From: Acetatifactor sp.
GTDB lineage: Bacteria > Bacillota > Clostridia > Lachnospirales > Lachnospiraceae
DNA length: 52,027 bases
Direction of reading: 5' to 3'
Assembly (NCBI GenBank): GCA_016293615.1
Contig: JAEDDX010000012.1
Span: forward strand, 1-52,027
Positions 28,489 through 36,497 of this stretch are shown one piece after another. Each line of letters begins with the position of its first letter. The first letter of the stretch is position 1. The notes under the pieces are model-generated. The model did no database searches, was not told where the DNA came from, and saw only the letters and a program-made list of their open reading frames with translations. The position numbers and the translations under genes are program-made.

Positions 28489-28556
28489 AATAAAAAAAGA
28501 ATAGAAACCTCAAAAGAGAAACCTTAAAATAGAGACCTCCATGCAGGTGTTTGGCG

Positions 28557-28586
28557 AAAGGGCAGTCGGTATCGGCTGCCCTTTTT
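28557..28586 (+). terminator. Rho-independent terminator after the DUF4349 gene
   Basis: AAAGGGCAG (28557-28565) pairs with CTGCCCTTT (28576-28584), extended by three inner pairs to a GTAT loop and followed by TT. It ends the DUF4349 transcript. Confidence 0.85.
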
Positions 28587-28641
28587 AACCGCTTCTCATA
28601 CTTACCGCTCTTTTATTGACAATAGACGGAATTTCCCGTAT

Positions 28642-28799
28642 ATTTATTTGTAACTATTCAGAGCCATGCAAATCTGTAACAAATTGACCATTTATGGTCA
28701 GATTTTTACAGATTTATATGGCGAAGTAACCACATGAGCAAAAGGAAAGCCTTGAAAAGGCGATTTTGCGAATGGGGTTCTGAATAGTTACATTTATTT
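28642..28799. mobile_element. 142-bp MITE-like element with 8-bp flanking direct repeats (possibly IS66-related)
   Basis: The ends GTAACTATTCAGA (28650-28662) and TCTGAATAGTTAC (28779-28791) are perfect 13-bp inverted repeats. ATTTATTT occurs immediately outside both (28642-28649 and 28792-28799), as expected for an 8-bp target duplication. Inside are two further stems: AAATCTGTAA/TTACAGATTT (28670-28679/28706-28715) capped by TGACCAT-tt-ATGGTCA, and GCAAAA/TTTTGC (28738-28743/28764-28769) capped by GCCTT/AAGGC. There is no coding frame. IS66-family elements are known for ends starting GTAA and 8-bp duplications, so an internally deleted derivative moved by an IS66 transposase is plausible. 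The AT-rich flanks mean chance is possible. Confidence 0.65.
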
Positions 28800-28824
28800 C
28801 TAGTAAATATGGGAGATTCTATCT

Positions 28825-29400
28825 ATGCAAAAGATAAAAAGATTCATCAGTGATCTATATGAGTACAGACCTTTTCCGAAGGGTTATGAATTGATCTCAA
28901 TGTATTTTCTGATATTCTTCGCAGGCTGCGTGACCGGCTGGATCTATGAGGAGATATTTTATTTCGTGGTCGAGCATAAGACGCTCAACAGCGGCTTTTT
29001 CTATGGACCGTATCTTCCGGTCTACGGTTTCGGCGTATTGTTGATCTTAATCTGTGTGCAGAGAGTAAAAAAGCATCCGCTTCTGGTTTTCTTCGGCTCA
29101 ATGGTCGCGACGGGAGTTCTGGAGTATGTGACCGGCAAGGTCATGTATGCCATCTGGCATGCGAGATGGTGGGACTATCGCGGACTTTTCCTGAATATTG
29201 AAGGCTTCGTGTGTCTTCGTTCCGTGCTGACCTTCGCGGTGGGCGGGCTCACGGCCGTCTATGTGATGGAGCCTTTTATCCGCAGATTCTGTGTCGATCG
29301 GCCCAAGCATAAAAAATACATTGCCCTTGTCTTCTTCTGCATCATGCTGACGGATGTCATCCTGACTTTTCTGTTTCGGGAACACACACCGCAGATATAG
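28825..29400 (+). CDS. CmpB-like (putative ABC transporter type IV) integral membrane protein
   Basis: 191 residues with about four or five membrane segments. The pattern 'FAGCVTGWIYEEIFYFVVEH', 'NSGFFYGPYLPVYGFG' and 'EYVTGKVMYAIWHARWWDYRG' is typical of the Firmicute family annotated as putative ABC-transporter type IV (ABC_trans_CmpB). Conserved acidic and aromatic residues (WxYEE, GPYLPVYG, WDY) lie at membrane borders. No ATP-binding partner lies next to it, and the family's transport role has not been shown to my knowledge, so the name is only a family label. GGGAG about 10 nt upstream supports the ATG. The MITE-like element lies directly upstream and could affect its expression. era follows after 40 nt. 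Confidence 0.75.
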   Translation: MQKIKRFISDLYEYRPFPKGYELISMYFLIFFAGCVTGWIYEEIFYFVVEHKTLNSGFFYGPYLPVYGFGVLLILICVQRVKKHPLLVFFGSMVATGVLEYVTGKVMYAIWHARWWDYRGLFLNIEGFVCLRSVLTFAVGGLTAVYVMEPFIRRFCVDRPKHKKYIALVFFCIMLTDVILTFLFREHTPQI

Positions 29401-29440
29401 ACAAAGCGAAACAAAAAAGGTTCCATAAAGGAGAAAACAA

Positions 29441-30361
29441 ATGAGTGAAAACAATGCACATAAGTCCGGTTTTGTGACATTGATCGGGCGCCCGAATGTC
29501 GGAAAGTCCACCCTGATGAATCGGCTGATCGGACAGAAGATCGCAATTACATCCAATAAACCGCAGACGACCAGAAATCGTATCCAGACAGTGCTTACGA
29601 CGAAACAGGGACAGATCGTCTTCCTCGATACGCCCGGTATCCACAAGGCAAAAAATAAGCTGGGCAATTACATGGTGAATGTCGCAGAGCATACGATGGA
29701 TGAGGTGGATGTCATCCTCTGGCTGGTTGAGCCGACCGACTACATCGGCGCGGGAGAGCGGCATATCATCGAACAGCTGAAGAAGACGAAAACCCCCGTC
29801 ATCCTGGTAATCAACAAGATCGATACCGTGAAGAAGGATGCCATCCTCGGGTTTATCGATGCTTATCGTAAGGAGCTTGATTTTAGCGAGATCGTTCCCG
29901 TGTCAGCGTTGAAAGGAAACGGAACGGAAGACCTGATACAGACTATTTTCAAATACCTTCCCTACGGTCCCGCGTTCTATGACGAGGATACCATTACCGA
30001 CCAGCCCATGCGGCAGATCGTTGCGGAGTTGATCCGCGAAAAGGCGCTTCGTCTTCTGGAGGATGAGATTCCCCACGGCATTGCGGTCAGTATTGAGAGC
30101 ATGAAGGAGAAGGGCAGCCTCTGCCACATTGAGGCAACCATCGTCTGTGAGCGTGATTCACACAAGGGTATCATCATCGGCAAGGGCGGCGCCATGCTGA
30201 AAAAAATCGGTTCTCAGGCAAGGCCGGAGATCGAGGAAATGTTGGAGATGCAGGTCAATCTAAAACTCTGGGTCAAGGTGAAGAAGGACTGGCGCGACAG
30301 TGATTTTCTGATGAAAAATTTCGGGTATAATCCCAAGGACATCACCATGGGCGATAAATAG
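29441..30361 (+). CDS. era: GTPase Era
   Basis: 306 residues, the normal length. The P-loop 'GRPNVGKS' is at residues 16-23, followed by the switch region 'NKPQTTRNRI', G3 'DTPGIH', G4 'NKID' and G5 'SALKG'. The C-terminal KH domain carries 'GIIIGKGGAMLKKIG'. Era binds the 3' end of 16S rRNA and acts in 30S subunit maturation, coupling ribosome assembly to growth. It is cytoplasmic and membrane-associated. AAAGGAG upstream of the ATG is a strong ribosome binding site. It stands in the common Firmicute order era - yqzL-like - recO - glyS, although a small gene and a lipoprotein gene intervene. Confidence 0.97.
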   Translation: MSENNAHKSGFVTLIGRPNVGKSTLMNRLIGQKIAITSNKPQTTRNRIQTVLTTKQGQIVFLDTPGIHKAKNKLGNYMVNVAEHTMDEVDVILWLVEPTDYIGAGERHIIEQLKKTKTPVILVINKIDTVKKDAILGFIDAYRKELDFSEIVPVSALKGNGTEDLIQTIFKYLPYGPAFYDEDTITDQPMRQIVAELIREKALRLLEDEIPHGIAVSIESMKEKGSLCHIEATIVCERDSHKGIIIGKGGAMLKKIGSQARPEIEEMLEMQVNLKLWVKVKKDWRDSDFLMKNFGYNPKDITMGDK

Positions 30362-30493
30362 AGCGATAGCCGTAACGGAACAGGTAATATTTACAAGGTC
30401 TTACACCTGCGATCCGGGAATAGAAACCATCCGGTCTGCAGACGCTAAATGCATACAAAAGAGAGTATACAGACATTGCGGATGAGGTGTGGG

Positions 30494-30739
30494 ATGGACT
30501 ATTGGAAACGGTTTGAACAAAGCGGACGCATACAGGATTATCTTGATTTTGCGACCGCCAGAGCGGTGGATCTGCAAAACGAAACGGGGGAGAGTATTCA
30601 TGCAGGACAATCTGTTTTTGACAGGAATCATATTGAAGCAGTCTCCCGTGGGGGAATACGACAGGCATATCACGATACTGACGAAGGAGCGCGGCAAGAT
30701 CACGGCCTTCGCGAGAGGAGCCAGGAAACCTTCGAATAA
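30494..30739 (+). CDS. YqzL-like small protein between era and recO
   Basis: 81 codons from the ATG at 30494, with GAGG at 30484-30487 upstream. The N-terminus 'MDYWKRFEQSGRIQDYLDF' fits the short YqzL-type proteins found between era and recO in Firmicutes, which share a W-x-x-F-x-x-(T/S)-G-x-(I/V)-x-x-Y-L pattern. Those proteins are usually only about 45 residues; here the frame runs on for 140 nt inside recO in another frame (recO starts at 30600). The extension is rich in Arg/Gly/Glu and looks like an out-of-frame translation, so either the overlap is real or the frame simply lacks an early stop. Function is unknown. Confidence 0.55.
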   Translation: MDYWKRFEQSGRIQDYLDFATARAVDLQNETGESIHAGQSVFDRNHIEAVSRGGIRQAYHDTDEGARQDHGLRERSQETFE

Positions 30740-31250
30740 GCTTGCGGCGGCAACGAATCCTTTGTCCTTCGGCAAGTTCAAGGTGTATGAGGGAAAAAGC
30801 TCCTATACAATTGTCGATGCGGAGATTCAGAATTATTTTGAGGAGCTGCGCACGGATTATGTCGGAGCCTGCTACGGAATCTATTTTACGGAGGTTGCGG
30901 GCTTCTATGCGCAGGAAAACAATGACGAGAGAGAGCTGTTGAAGCTTTTATACCAGTCTCTTCGGGCATTGTGCAGGGATTCTCTGCCCAACCCGCTGGT
31001 TCGCTGCATTTTTGAGATCCGCTGCATCGTTGTAAACGGTGAGTATCCCGGCGCGCCGGATGAGAGACCGCTGCAGGAATCCACGCTTTACGCCCTGGAT
31101 TACATAGCGAACAGCCAGATTGAAAAGCTCTATACCTTTACGGTGTCGGATACGGTTCTTCAAGAGCTGGAGTATGTGGCGGAACTGTTCGCGAAACGGT
31201 TTGTGAGACATACCTTTAAAAGTCTCGAAGTTCTGAAAACTTTGGGTTGA
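30600..31250 (+). CDS. recO: DNA repair protein RecO
   Basis: 216 residues from the ATG at 30600, chosen because GGGGGAG (30586-30592) lies 7 nt upstream and because the product then begins with the RecO-typical 'TGIILKQSPVGEYDRHITILTKERGKI' OB-fold strand order (the frame is open further upstream, but that part is not RecO-like). 'ARGARKP' and 'KFKVYEGKSSYTI' follow, then the helical C-terminal part. RecO loads RecA at gaps with RecF/RecR by displacing SSB. It is somewhat shorter than many RecO proteins (about 240-250). The paired CxxC zinc-binding cysteines of many relatives are absent: the region reads 'RCIFEIRCIVVNGEYPG'. It lies in the era-recO-glyS neighbourhood. Confidence 0.88.
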   Translation: MQDNLFLTGIILKQSPVGEYDRHITILTKERGKITAFARGARKPSNKLAAATNPLSFGKFKVYEGKSSYTIVDAEIQNYFEELRTDYVGACYGIYFTEVAGFYAQENNDERELLKLLYQSLRALCRDSLPNPLVRCIFEIRCIVVNGEYPGAPDERPLQESTLYALDYIANSQIEKLYTFTVSDTVLQELEYVAELFAKRFVRHTFKSLEVLKTLG

Positions 31251-31275
31251 TTCAGAAACATCTTTTTGGTAAAAT
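31247..31275 (+). promoter_or_regulatory. Candidate promoter for the lipoprotein/glyS genes
   Basis: TTGATT (31247-31252) overlaps the recO stop codon. A 17-bp spacer is followed by TAAAAT (31270-31275). It lies about 64 bp upstream of the lipoprotein start. Confidence 0.55.
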
Positions 31276-31338
31276 ATCCAGATAGAGATTTTGAATGAAT
31301 TGCTGTCAGCAGAGGACTTCAAAGGAAAGGCATAGATC

Positions 31339-31953
31339 ATGAATATTGGCAAACGAACAGCAGGAGTGCTCTGTCTGCTAATGATACTGCTTAGCGGCTG
31401 CGGGCAGACAGAATTGCCGGAAGGTAAGGAGACCTGCATCTTCCTGCAGAAGGGCGGCTCTCTCACCTACACCCTGGTGGATGACTTCGACAAAGAGTAT
31501 TACAATGTGTATGAGCTGGCCGATATGGCAAAGCGGGAGACGGTGGAATTCAATCAAAGGTTCTATGATGAGGTAAGCGGCAATGCCGTGACGGTCGAAG
31601 AAGTGAAGCTGCTGGAAGACGACAGCACAAAGGTATCGCTGCAGTATCGGTTTGTGAACGGGAAGAGTTTTGCCGAGTTTACGGAGAGCACCTTTTTCTA
31701 CGGAACCGTAGCACAGGCATATGAGAGCGGGTATTCCCTGAAGGGAAAGATGACCTCCGTGAAAGGAGACAAGACGCTCTCGGACATTGAATTAAAGCAG
31801 CTGTCGAAGAGAAGTCTGGTGATCACTGATCTAAGGCTTCCCATTTACAGTGCTGTCACCCCCGACTATGTCAGTGAGGGCGTCATGGTTTTGGAGGACG
31901 GTACCATCGACCCGTCGAACAGTCAGGGACTGGTTTTTATTTTGCTGAAATGA
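31339..31953 (+). CDS. Lipoprotein of unknown function
   Basis: 204 residues. The signal peptide ends in the lipobox 'LLSGCG' with Cys21 as the predicted lipidated residue. The mature part is mixed alpha/beta and hydrophilic ('GGSLTYTLVDDFDKEYYNVYEL', then 'VTVEEVKLLEDDSTKVSLQYRF'). I do not recognise a family; no catalytic motif or metal site is visible. It has its own candidate promoter overlapping the end of recO and is 74 nt upstream of glyS, with no terminator between, so the two may share a transcript. It should sit on the outer face of the cytoplasmic membrane. Confidence 0.75.
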   Translation: MNIGKRTAGVLCLLMILLSGCGQTELPEGKETCIFLQKGGSLTYTLVDDFDKEYYNVYELADMAKRETVEFNQRFYDEVSGNAVTVEEVKLLEDDSTKVSLQYRFVNGKSFAEFTESTFFYGTVAQAYESGYSLKGKMTSVKGDKTLSDIELKQLSKRSLVITDLRLPIYSAVTPDYVSEGVMVLEDGTIDPSNSQGLVFILLK

Positions 31954-32027
31954 CGGACCTGACCGGTGATAACCGGGCGGTTCTACATAAATTAACCGTG
32001 TGAACGGAAATATGAGGAGAGAACAGT

Positions 32028-33416
32028 ATGGAAAAAACAATGGACAAAATCGTAGCATTGGCAAAGGCAAGAGGTTTCGTATATCCCGGTTCGGAGATTT
32101 ACGGCGGACTTGCAAATACATGGGACTACGGTAATCTCGGCGTTGAGTTGAAGAATAATGTGAAGAAGGCATGGTGGCAGAAGTTCGTGCAGGAAAACCC
32201 TTATAATGTCGGCGTCGACTGTGCGATTCTGATGAATCCCCAGACCTGGGTAGCCAGCGGTCACCTCGGCGGCTTCTCCGATCCTCTGATGGATTGCAAG
32301 GAGTGTCACGAGAGATTCCGTGCAGATAAGCTGATCGAGGATTACTGCGCGGAGAAGGGCATCACCCTGACAGAGAGCGTTGACGCATGGAGTCAGGAGC
32401 AGATGAAGAACTTCGTAGAGGAGAACAATATTCCCTGTCCTACCTGCGGTAAGCACAATTTCACGGATATCCGTCAGTTTAACCTGATGTTCAAGACCTT
32501 CCAGGGCGTAACGGAGGATGCGAAGAATACGGTTTATCTTCGTCCCGAGACCGCTCAGGGTATCTTTGTCAACTTCAAGAATGTGCAGAGAACTTCCAGA
32601 AAGAAGATTCCTTTCGGTATCGGTCAGATCGGTAAGTCTTTCCGTAATGAGATCACACCCGGCAACTTTACCTTCCGTACCAGAGAGTTCGAGCAGATGG
32701 AACTGGAGTTCTTCTGTGAGCCCGGCACGGATCTGGAGTGGTTTCAGTATTGGAGAGCCTTCTGCCGTGACTGGCTGCTTTCCCTCGGTATCAAGGAAGA
32801 CGAGATGAGACTGCGTGACCACAGTCCCGAGGAGCTCTGCTTCTACTCTAAGGGTACCACAGATATCGAGTTCCTGTTCCCCTTCGGCTGGGGCGAGCTC
32901 TGGGGTATCGCTGACAGAACTGATTACGACCTGACCCAGCACGCCAATGTGTCCGGTGAGGATATGACTTACTTTGATGATGAGAAGAAGGAAAAATATG
33001 TTCCTTATGTCGTAGAGCCTTCCCTCGGTGCGGACAGAGTGGTTCTGGCCTTCCTTTGTGCAGCATACGACGAGGAGGAGCTGGAGGGCGGCGATGTGCG
33101 TACCGTATTGCATTTCCATCCCGCACTTGCACCTGTGAAGATCGGTGTGCTTCCCCTTTCCAAGAAGCTGAACGAGGGTGCCGAGAAGGTATTTGCACAG
33201 CTCTCCAAAAAGTATAACTGCGAATTTGACGACAGAGGAAACATCGGTAAGAGATATCGTCGTCAGGACGAGATCGGTACTCCTTTCTGTGTGACCTATG
33301 ATTTCGAGTCCGAAACTGACGGCTGCGTAACCGTCCGCTTCCGGGATTCCATGGAGCAGGAGAGAGTTGCCATCGCAGATCTGGATGCTTATTTTGCAGA
33401 TAAGTTTACGTTTTAA
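32028..33416 (+). CDS. glyS: Glycyl-tRNA synthetase, dimeric (alpha2) type
   Basis: 462 residues, the size of the single-chain class II GlyRS (GlyQS type). The N-terminus 'IVALAKARGFVYPGSEIYGG' and 'TWDYGNLGVELKNN' are characteristic. Cys pairs 'CKECH' and 'CPTCGKH' form the zinc module inserted after motif 1. Class II motif 2 is seen in 'GKSFRNEITPGNFTFRTREFEQ', written here as two adjoining parts, and motif 3 in 'GADRVVLAFL'. A C-terminal anticodon-binding domain ends in 'VAIADLDAYFADKF'. The enzyme charges tRNA-Gly. GAGGAGAG lies 6 nt before the ATG. The 74-nt upstream gap is too short for a T-box leader. Confidence 0.97.
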   Translation: MEKTMDKIVALAKARGFVYPGSEIYGGLANTWDYGNLGVELKNNVKKAWWQKFVQENPYNVGVDCAILMNPQTWVASGHLGGFSDPLMDCKECHERFRADKLIEDYCAEKGITLTESVDAWSQEQMKNFVEENNIPCPTCGKHNFTDIRQFNLMFKTFQGVTEDAKNTVYLRPETAQGIFVNFKNVQRTSRKKIPFGIGQIGKSFRNEITPGNFTFRTREFEQMELEFFCEPGTDLEWFQYWRAFCRDWLLSLGIKEDEMRLRDHSPEELCFYSKGTTDIEFLFPFGWGELWGIADRTDYDLTQHANVSGEDMTYFDDEKKEKYVPYVVEPSLGADRVVLAFLCAAYDEEELEGGDVRTVLHFHPALAPVKIGVLPLSKKLNEGAEKVFAQLSKKYNCEFDDRGNIGKRYRRQDEIGTPFCVTYDFESETDGCVTVRFRDSMEQERVAIADLDAYFADKFTF

Positions 33417-33431
33417 CAACCGGAATACCGG

Positions 33432-33460
33432 ACAGGAGCAGAAGTGAAATCTGCTCCTGT
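33432..33460 (+). terminator. Hairpin between glyS and the J-domain gene (possible weak terminator)
   Basis: ACAGGAGCAGA (33432-33442) pairs perfectly with TCTGCTCCTGT (33450-33460) around a 7-nt loop. Only CTTACT follows rather than a T-run, so termination would be weak or partial. The next start codon is 18 nt away. Confidence 0.45.
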
Positions 33461-33478
33461 CTTACTATGGGGGAAGTT

Positions 33479-36400
33479 ATGGAGCGGTTTGAAATATTTC
33501 GTATTCTCGGCGTGGAAGAGACCACGGACGAGTCTGTGCTGAAAAGAGCATATCGTGAAAAACTGAGTGTGACGAATCCTGAGGACGACCCTGAGGGGTT
33601 CAAACGCCTGCGAAGCGCCTATGAGGAGGCACTTCGACTGGCGAAGGAGCCAAAGCAGGAGCAGACGGAGGAGGATACAACGCTCTCGGGCTTGTGGATC
33701 AGGAAGGTGGAGAAAGTCTATACTCACCTAAGCAGAAGGTGCAATGCGGACGAATGGAAGAAGCTTTTTAGGGAGGATGTATTCCTGTCGTTAGAGGAGG
33801 AAGAGAACTGTTCGGAGAAGCTGCTGGTCTTTTTGATGGAGCATTTCAGACTGCCCGGAGAAATCTGGACACTGTTGGACCGGCAGCTTGGAATCAAAGC
33901 GCGGGCAGCGAAGCTTCGGGAGAAGTTCCCCGCCGATTTTATCAGTTTTCTGCTGGCCCACATTGAACAGGGAGAGGAGTTTGAGTTTGAACTGTTCGAG
34001 GGGGAAGACGATGCGCCGTATGATCAGTATCTGCAGTATTATGAAGGCTGTTGGCGCTGTCTGGATGACGAGGACTATGTCCGTGCGAAGGAGCTCTATG
34101 AGGCAGCGGCACAGCTGCCCGTTCATCACCCGGCGATGGAGATCTGCCATGCAAAACTGCTCATTTGGGAAGAGCAGACCGATCAGGCAATCGAACTGTT
34201 ATATGCCGAGCTTCAGAAGCACCCGGACAATATCACCCTGCTGTTCAATACAGGTGAGATACTCTGGAACCTCGGCGGAGAACAGAAGGCCAAGGCAGCG
34301 GAATGTTATTATCGGCTCAAGGAAAAGAATGACAGGCATTATATGTCCAATTACCGCCTGACGGAGTGGCTGTATGAGACGGGAAAATACGACGAAGCCA
34401 AGAAATGTGCCGAGAAGGTGCTGACACACGGAGCCCAGGATGAGTTCATCGAACTGCTTCGTAAAATCAATCAGAAGCTGGAAGAGGATCTGGTGACCAG
34501 GTGGGAGACGCAGCACAAGGTCGAAACCGGCCTGGAGCTTTGCTGGTGCTATCTGCAGGACGGAAGAAGGACGGAAGGACTGAACATAGCGCTGGGGCTG
34601 GAAGCGGAGATTCCGGCGGAGAAAGAAGCTGAGTGGAAGGGGCTGATCGCCAAGTATTATCTGGAACTGGCGGAGTATGAAAAAGCGATAGCGGCTGCCG
34701 GCGCCTGGGAGGAGGCTTTGCACCGTAAGATAGAAACAGATGAGGATGAAACGGAGAAGGAGCGGGACATTGACCGCGTCAGACAATCCCATATGCTTCG
34801 GATTCAATGCTTCCACAACCTGGGCTTTACGGACAGCAGGTATTTTGAAGAAGCGATCCGGGAATCGGAGAGCATCCTGGAGGACAAACTCTCCGACCTG
34901 AACATATTGATGGAAATGGCCCAGATCTATATTGAGATGGGCGAATATGAAAAGTGCGACGAAATCGTGCAGAAACTGATACAGGAGTATCAGGTGTATG
35001 CAGCGGCTGCCTCCGGCATGGAAGCCTGCCGCAGGCAGCTAAACGCCTCCGGCGTAGTGCAGTACGCAACCATGTGCATCCGGTACTTCCCGGATTTTGA
35101 GAAGGCATATGAATATCTGGCAAAGGTGTATCTGGATCTGGAGTATCCTGAGAAGATGGAAGAACTCGTTCAGGCTGCAGAGGAAAACGGGATCCACAGC
35201 GATCTTCTGGACGCCTATGTCTATCTGCAGGATCATGAGCCATACACTTCCGACGAATTGAACGATAAGGTGTCTGAGTTCAGACAGCTGTACCGTAAGA
35301 AGGCAGAGGAGGGGAATGGGAAAGCTTATGAGACAGGTCTTGCGGTGATCAATGACCTGCTGCGGCATAACCCCGAATCCTTCATGTTTGTGGAGAGGGC
35401 GATTTTTCACAGATGCGCGCATCACTATGAGGAAGCCGAGAAGGATCTGGTGAAGGCTCTGCAGCTTTCCCCCTGCAATCCGTATGCCTTGAACGCCCTG
35501 AGCTTTGTATACAGGTATCAGGGAAAATTCGATGATGCGCTTGTATTCATCCGCAAGGCAATTCTGTATATGACGGAGGATATGTCGCCGATCATCTATA
35601 CGGATATGGCGGAGCTGTACTCCCTGCTTGGGGATTACGAGAATGCGCTTGCGGTCTGCCTGCAGTATCAGAAACTCACAGGTGAGAAAAGCATCTGGTT
35701 TCTGAAGCAGCTGGCTGAGGTGTATGTCAATCTCGGCAACGCTGCCGAGGCTTGCAGGATCTATTCTTCCTACGAGGAGAAAAATCCATGGCTTCGTATG
35801 GACCACTGTGTAGATGCCTGCATCAAATGCGGGGATGAGGAGCAGGCAAGGAAATATCTGAAGGAGTGGGCGGACGGACTGGGCTTTAAGACGACGCTTA
35901 TGGACCGTGTCAAAAACGCAGGGAAGCGTTTTCTGCCAAATGCAGACATCGGTGACAACAAGGAGATCATCCGATACCTGGTTCAGGCGCTCTGGACGGA
36001 ACTCATTTACGGAACCGCGGAAAGTACCGCCTGTGTGATTCGTGAGCTGATGGTCTATGATGAGCCGATTCGCTCCGGTGAGGCAAGACTTTCGGATGTC
36101 ACTTATGCGTGCATTTTGTGCGGTGACAGTGTACAGGGTAAGAAGACCGCGAAGAAGCTGCAGCAGCTCATCAGTCTGTTCGAAGCGGAGGGAAACAAGA
36201 AGTATTTCAACAGCGGAAAAAGTTATCTGGAACTGTTACTTCTGGCCTCGTGGTACAGCAAGGATGAGGATACGCTTGCGGCGCTGCTTGACAGCGAGGA
36301 GGAGACTGAAATCTGCCATTTCTGTACCAGCAGTGTCTGCAGAGAGCTGGAAGGAATGCGGATCCTGTTCCTGCTCAGACAGGGGAAACGCAGGGAAGCT

Positions 36401-36484
36401 GAGTCGAGACTGCGCTCCAATCTGAAGAAGCAGCCCTCCGATGAGTTCATGCTTGCCATAAAACATATGATATTTGAACAATAA
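33479..36484 (+). CDS. Large TPR protein with N-terminal degenerate J-domain
   Basis: 1001 residues from the ATG at 33479, with GGGGGAA upstream; the in-frame ATG at 33467 has no ribosome binding site. Residues 3-60 form a J-domain-like helical hairpin: 'FEIFRILGVEETTDESVLKRAYRE' style helix I/II, split here, and 'GFKRLRSAYEEALRLAK' helix III. The His-Pro-Asp signature in the loop is replaced by Asn-Pro-Glu (in 'TNPEDDPE'). The rest is helical with TPR-like repeats, for example near residues 205-330 and 560-800. The Hsp70 gene starts 13 nt after the stop, so the pair should act together: the TPR array as client or partner binder, the J-like domain as Hsp70 contact. E. coli HscC with DjlB/DjlC is the nearest known parallel. 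Confidence 0.75.
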   Translation: MERFEIFRILGVEETTDESVLKRAYREKLSVTNPEDDPEGFKRLRSAYEEALRLAKEPKQEQTEEDTTLSGLWIRKVEKVYTHLSRRCNADEWKKLFREDVFLSLEEEENCSEKLLVFLMEHFRLPGEIWTLLDRQLGIKARAAKLREKFPADFISFLLAHIEQGEEFEFELFEGEDDAPYDQYLQYYEGCWRCLDDEDYVRAKELYEAAAQLPVHHPAMEICHAKLLIWEEQTDQAIELLYAELQKHPDNITLLFNTGEILWNLGGEQKAKAAECYYRLKEKNDRHYMSNYRLTEWLYETGKYDEAKKCAEKVLTHGAQDEFIELLRKINQKLEEDLVTRWETQHKVETGLELCWCYLQDGRRTEGLNIALGLEAEIPAEKEAEWKGLIAKYYLELAEYEKAIAAAGAWEEALHRKIETDEDETEKERDIDRVRQSHMLRIQCFHNLGFTDSRYFEEAIRESESILEDKLSDLNILMEMAQIYIEMGEYEKCDEIVQKLIQEYQVYAAAASGMEACRRQLNASGVVQYATMCIRYFPDFEKAYEYLAKVYLDLEYPEKMEELVQAAEENGIHSDLLDAYVYLQDHEPYTSDELNDKVSEFRQLYRKKAEEGNGKAYETGLAVINDLLRHNPESFMFVERAIFHRCAHHYEEAEKDLVKALQLSPCNPYALNALSFVYRYQGKFDDALVFIRKAILYMTEDMSPIIYTDMAELYSLLGDYENALAVCLQYQKLTGEKSIWFLKQLAEVYVNLGNAAEACRIYSSYEEKNPWLRMDHCVDACIKCGDEEQARKYLKEWADGLGFKTTLMDRVKNAGKRFLPNADIGDNKEIIRYLVQALWTELIYGTAESTACVIRELMVYDEPIRSGEARLSDVTYACILCGDSVQGKKTAKKLQQLISLFEAEGNKKYFNSGKSYLELLLLASWYSKDEDTLAALLDSEEETEICHFCTSSVCRELEGMRILFLLRQGKRREAESRLRSNLKKQPSDEFMLAIKHMIFEQ

Positions 36485-36497
36485 AGGAAGTAAGAAA

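Noticed and set aside
31954..32027. T-box riboswitch upstream of glyS (and of alaS at 38184-38275)
   Set aside because: The gaps of 74 and 92 nt are too short for a T-box with terminator, and no T-box sequence motif was seen.
31992..33419. 475-codon open frame on the minus strand opposite glyS
   Set aside because: It mirrors glyS exactly, has no ribosome binding site or recognisable domain, and reflects the codon bias of the + strand gene.
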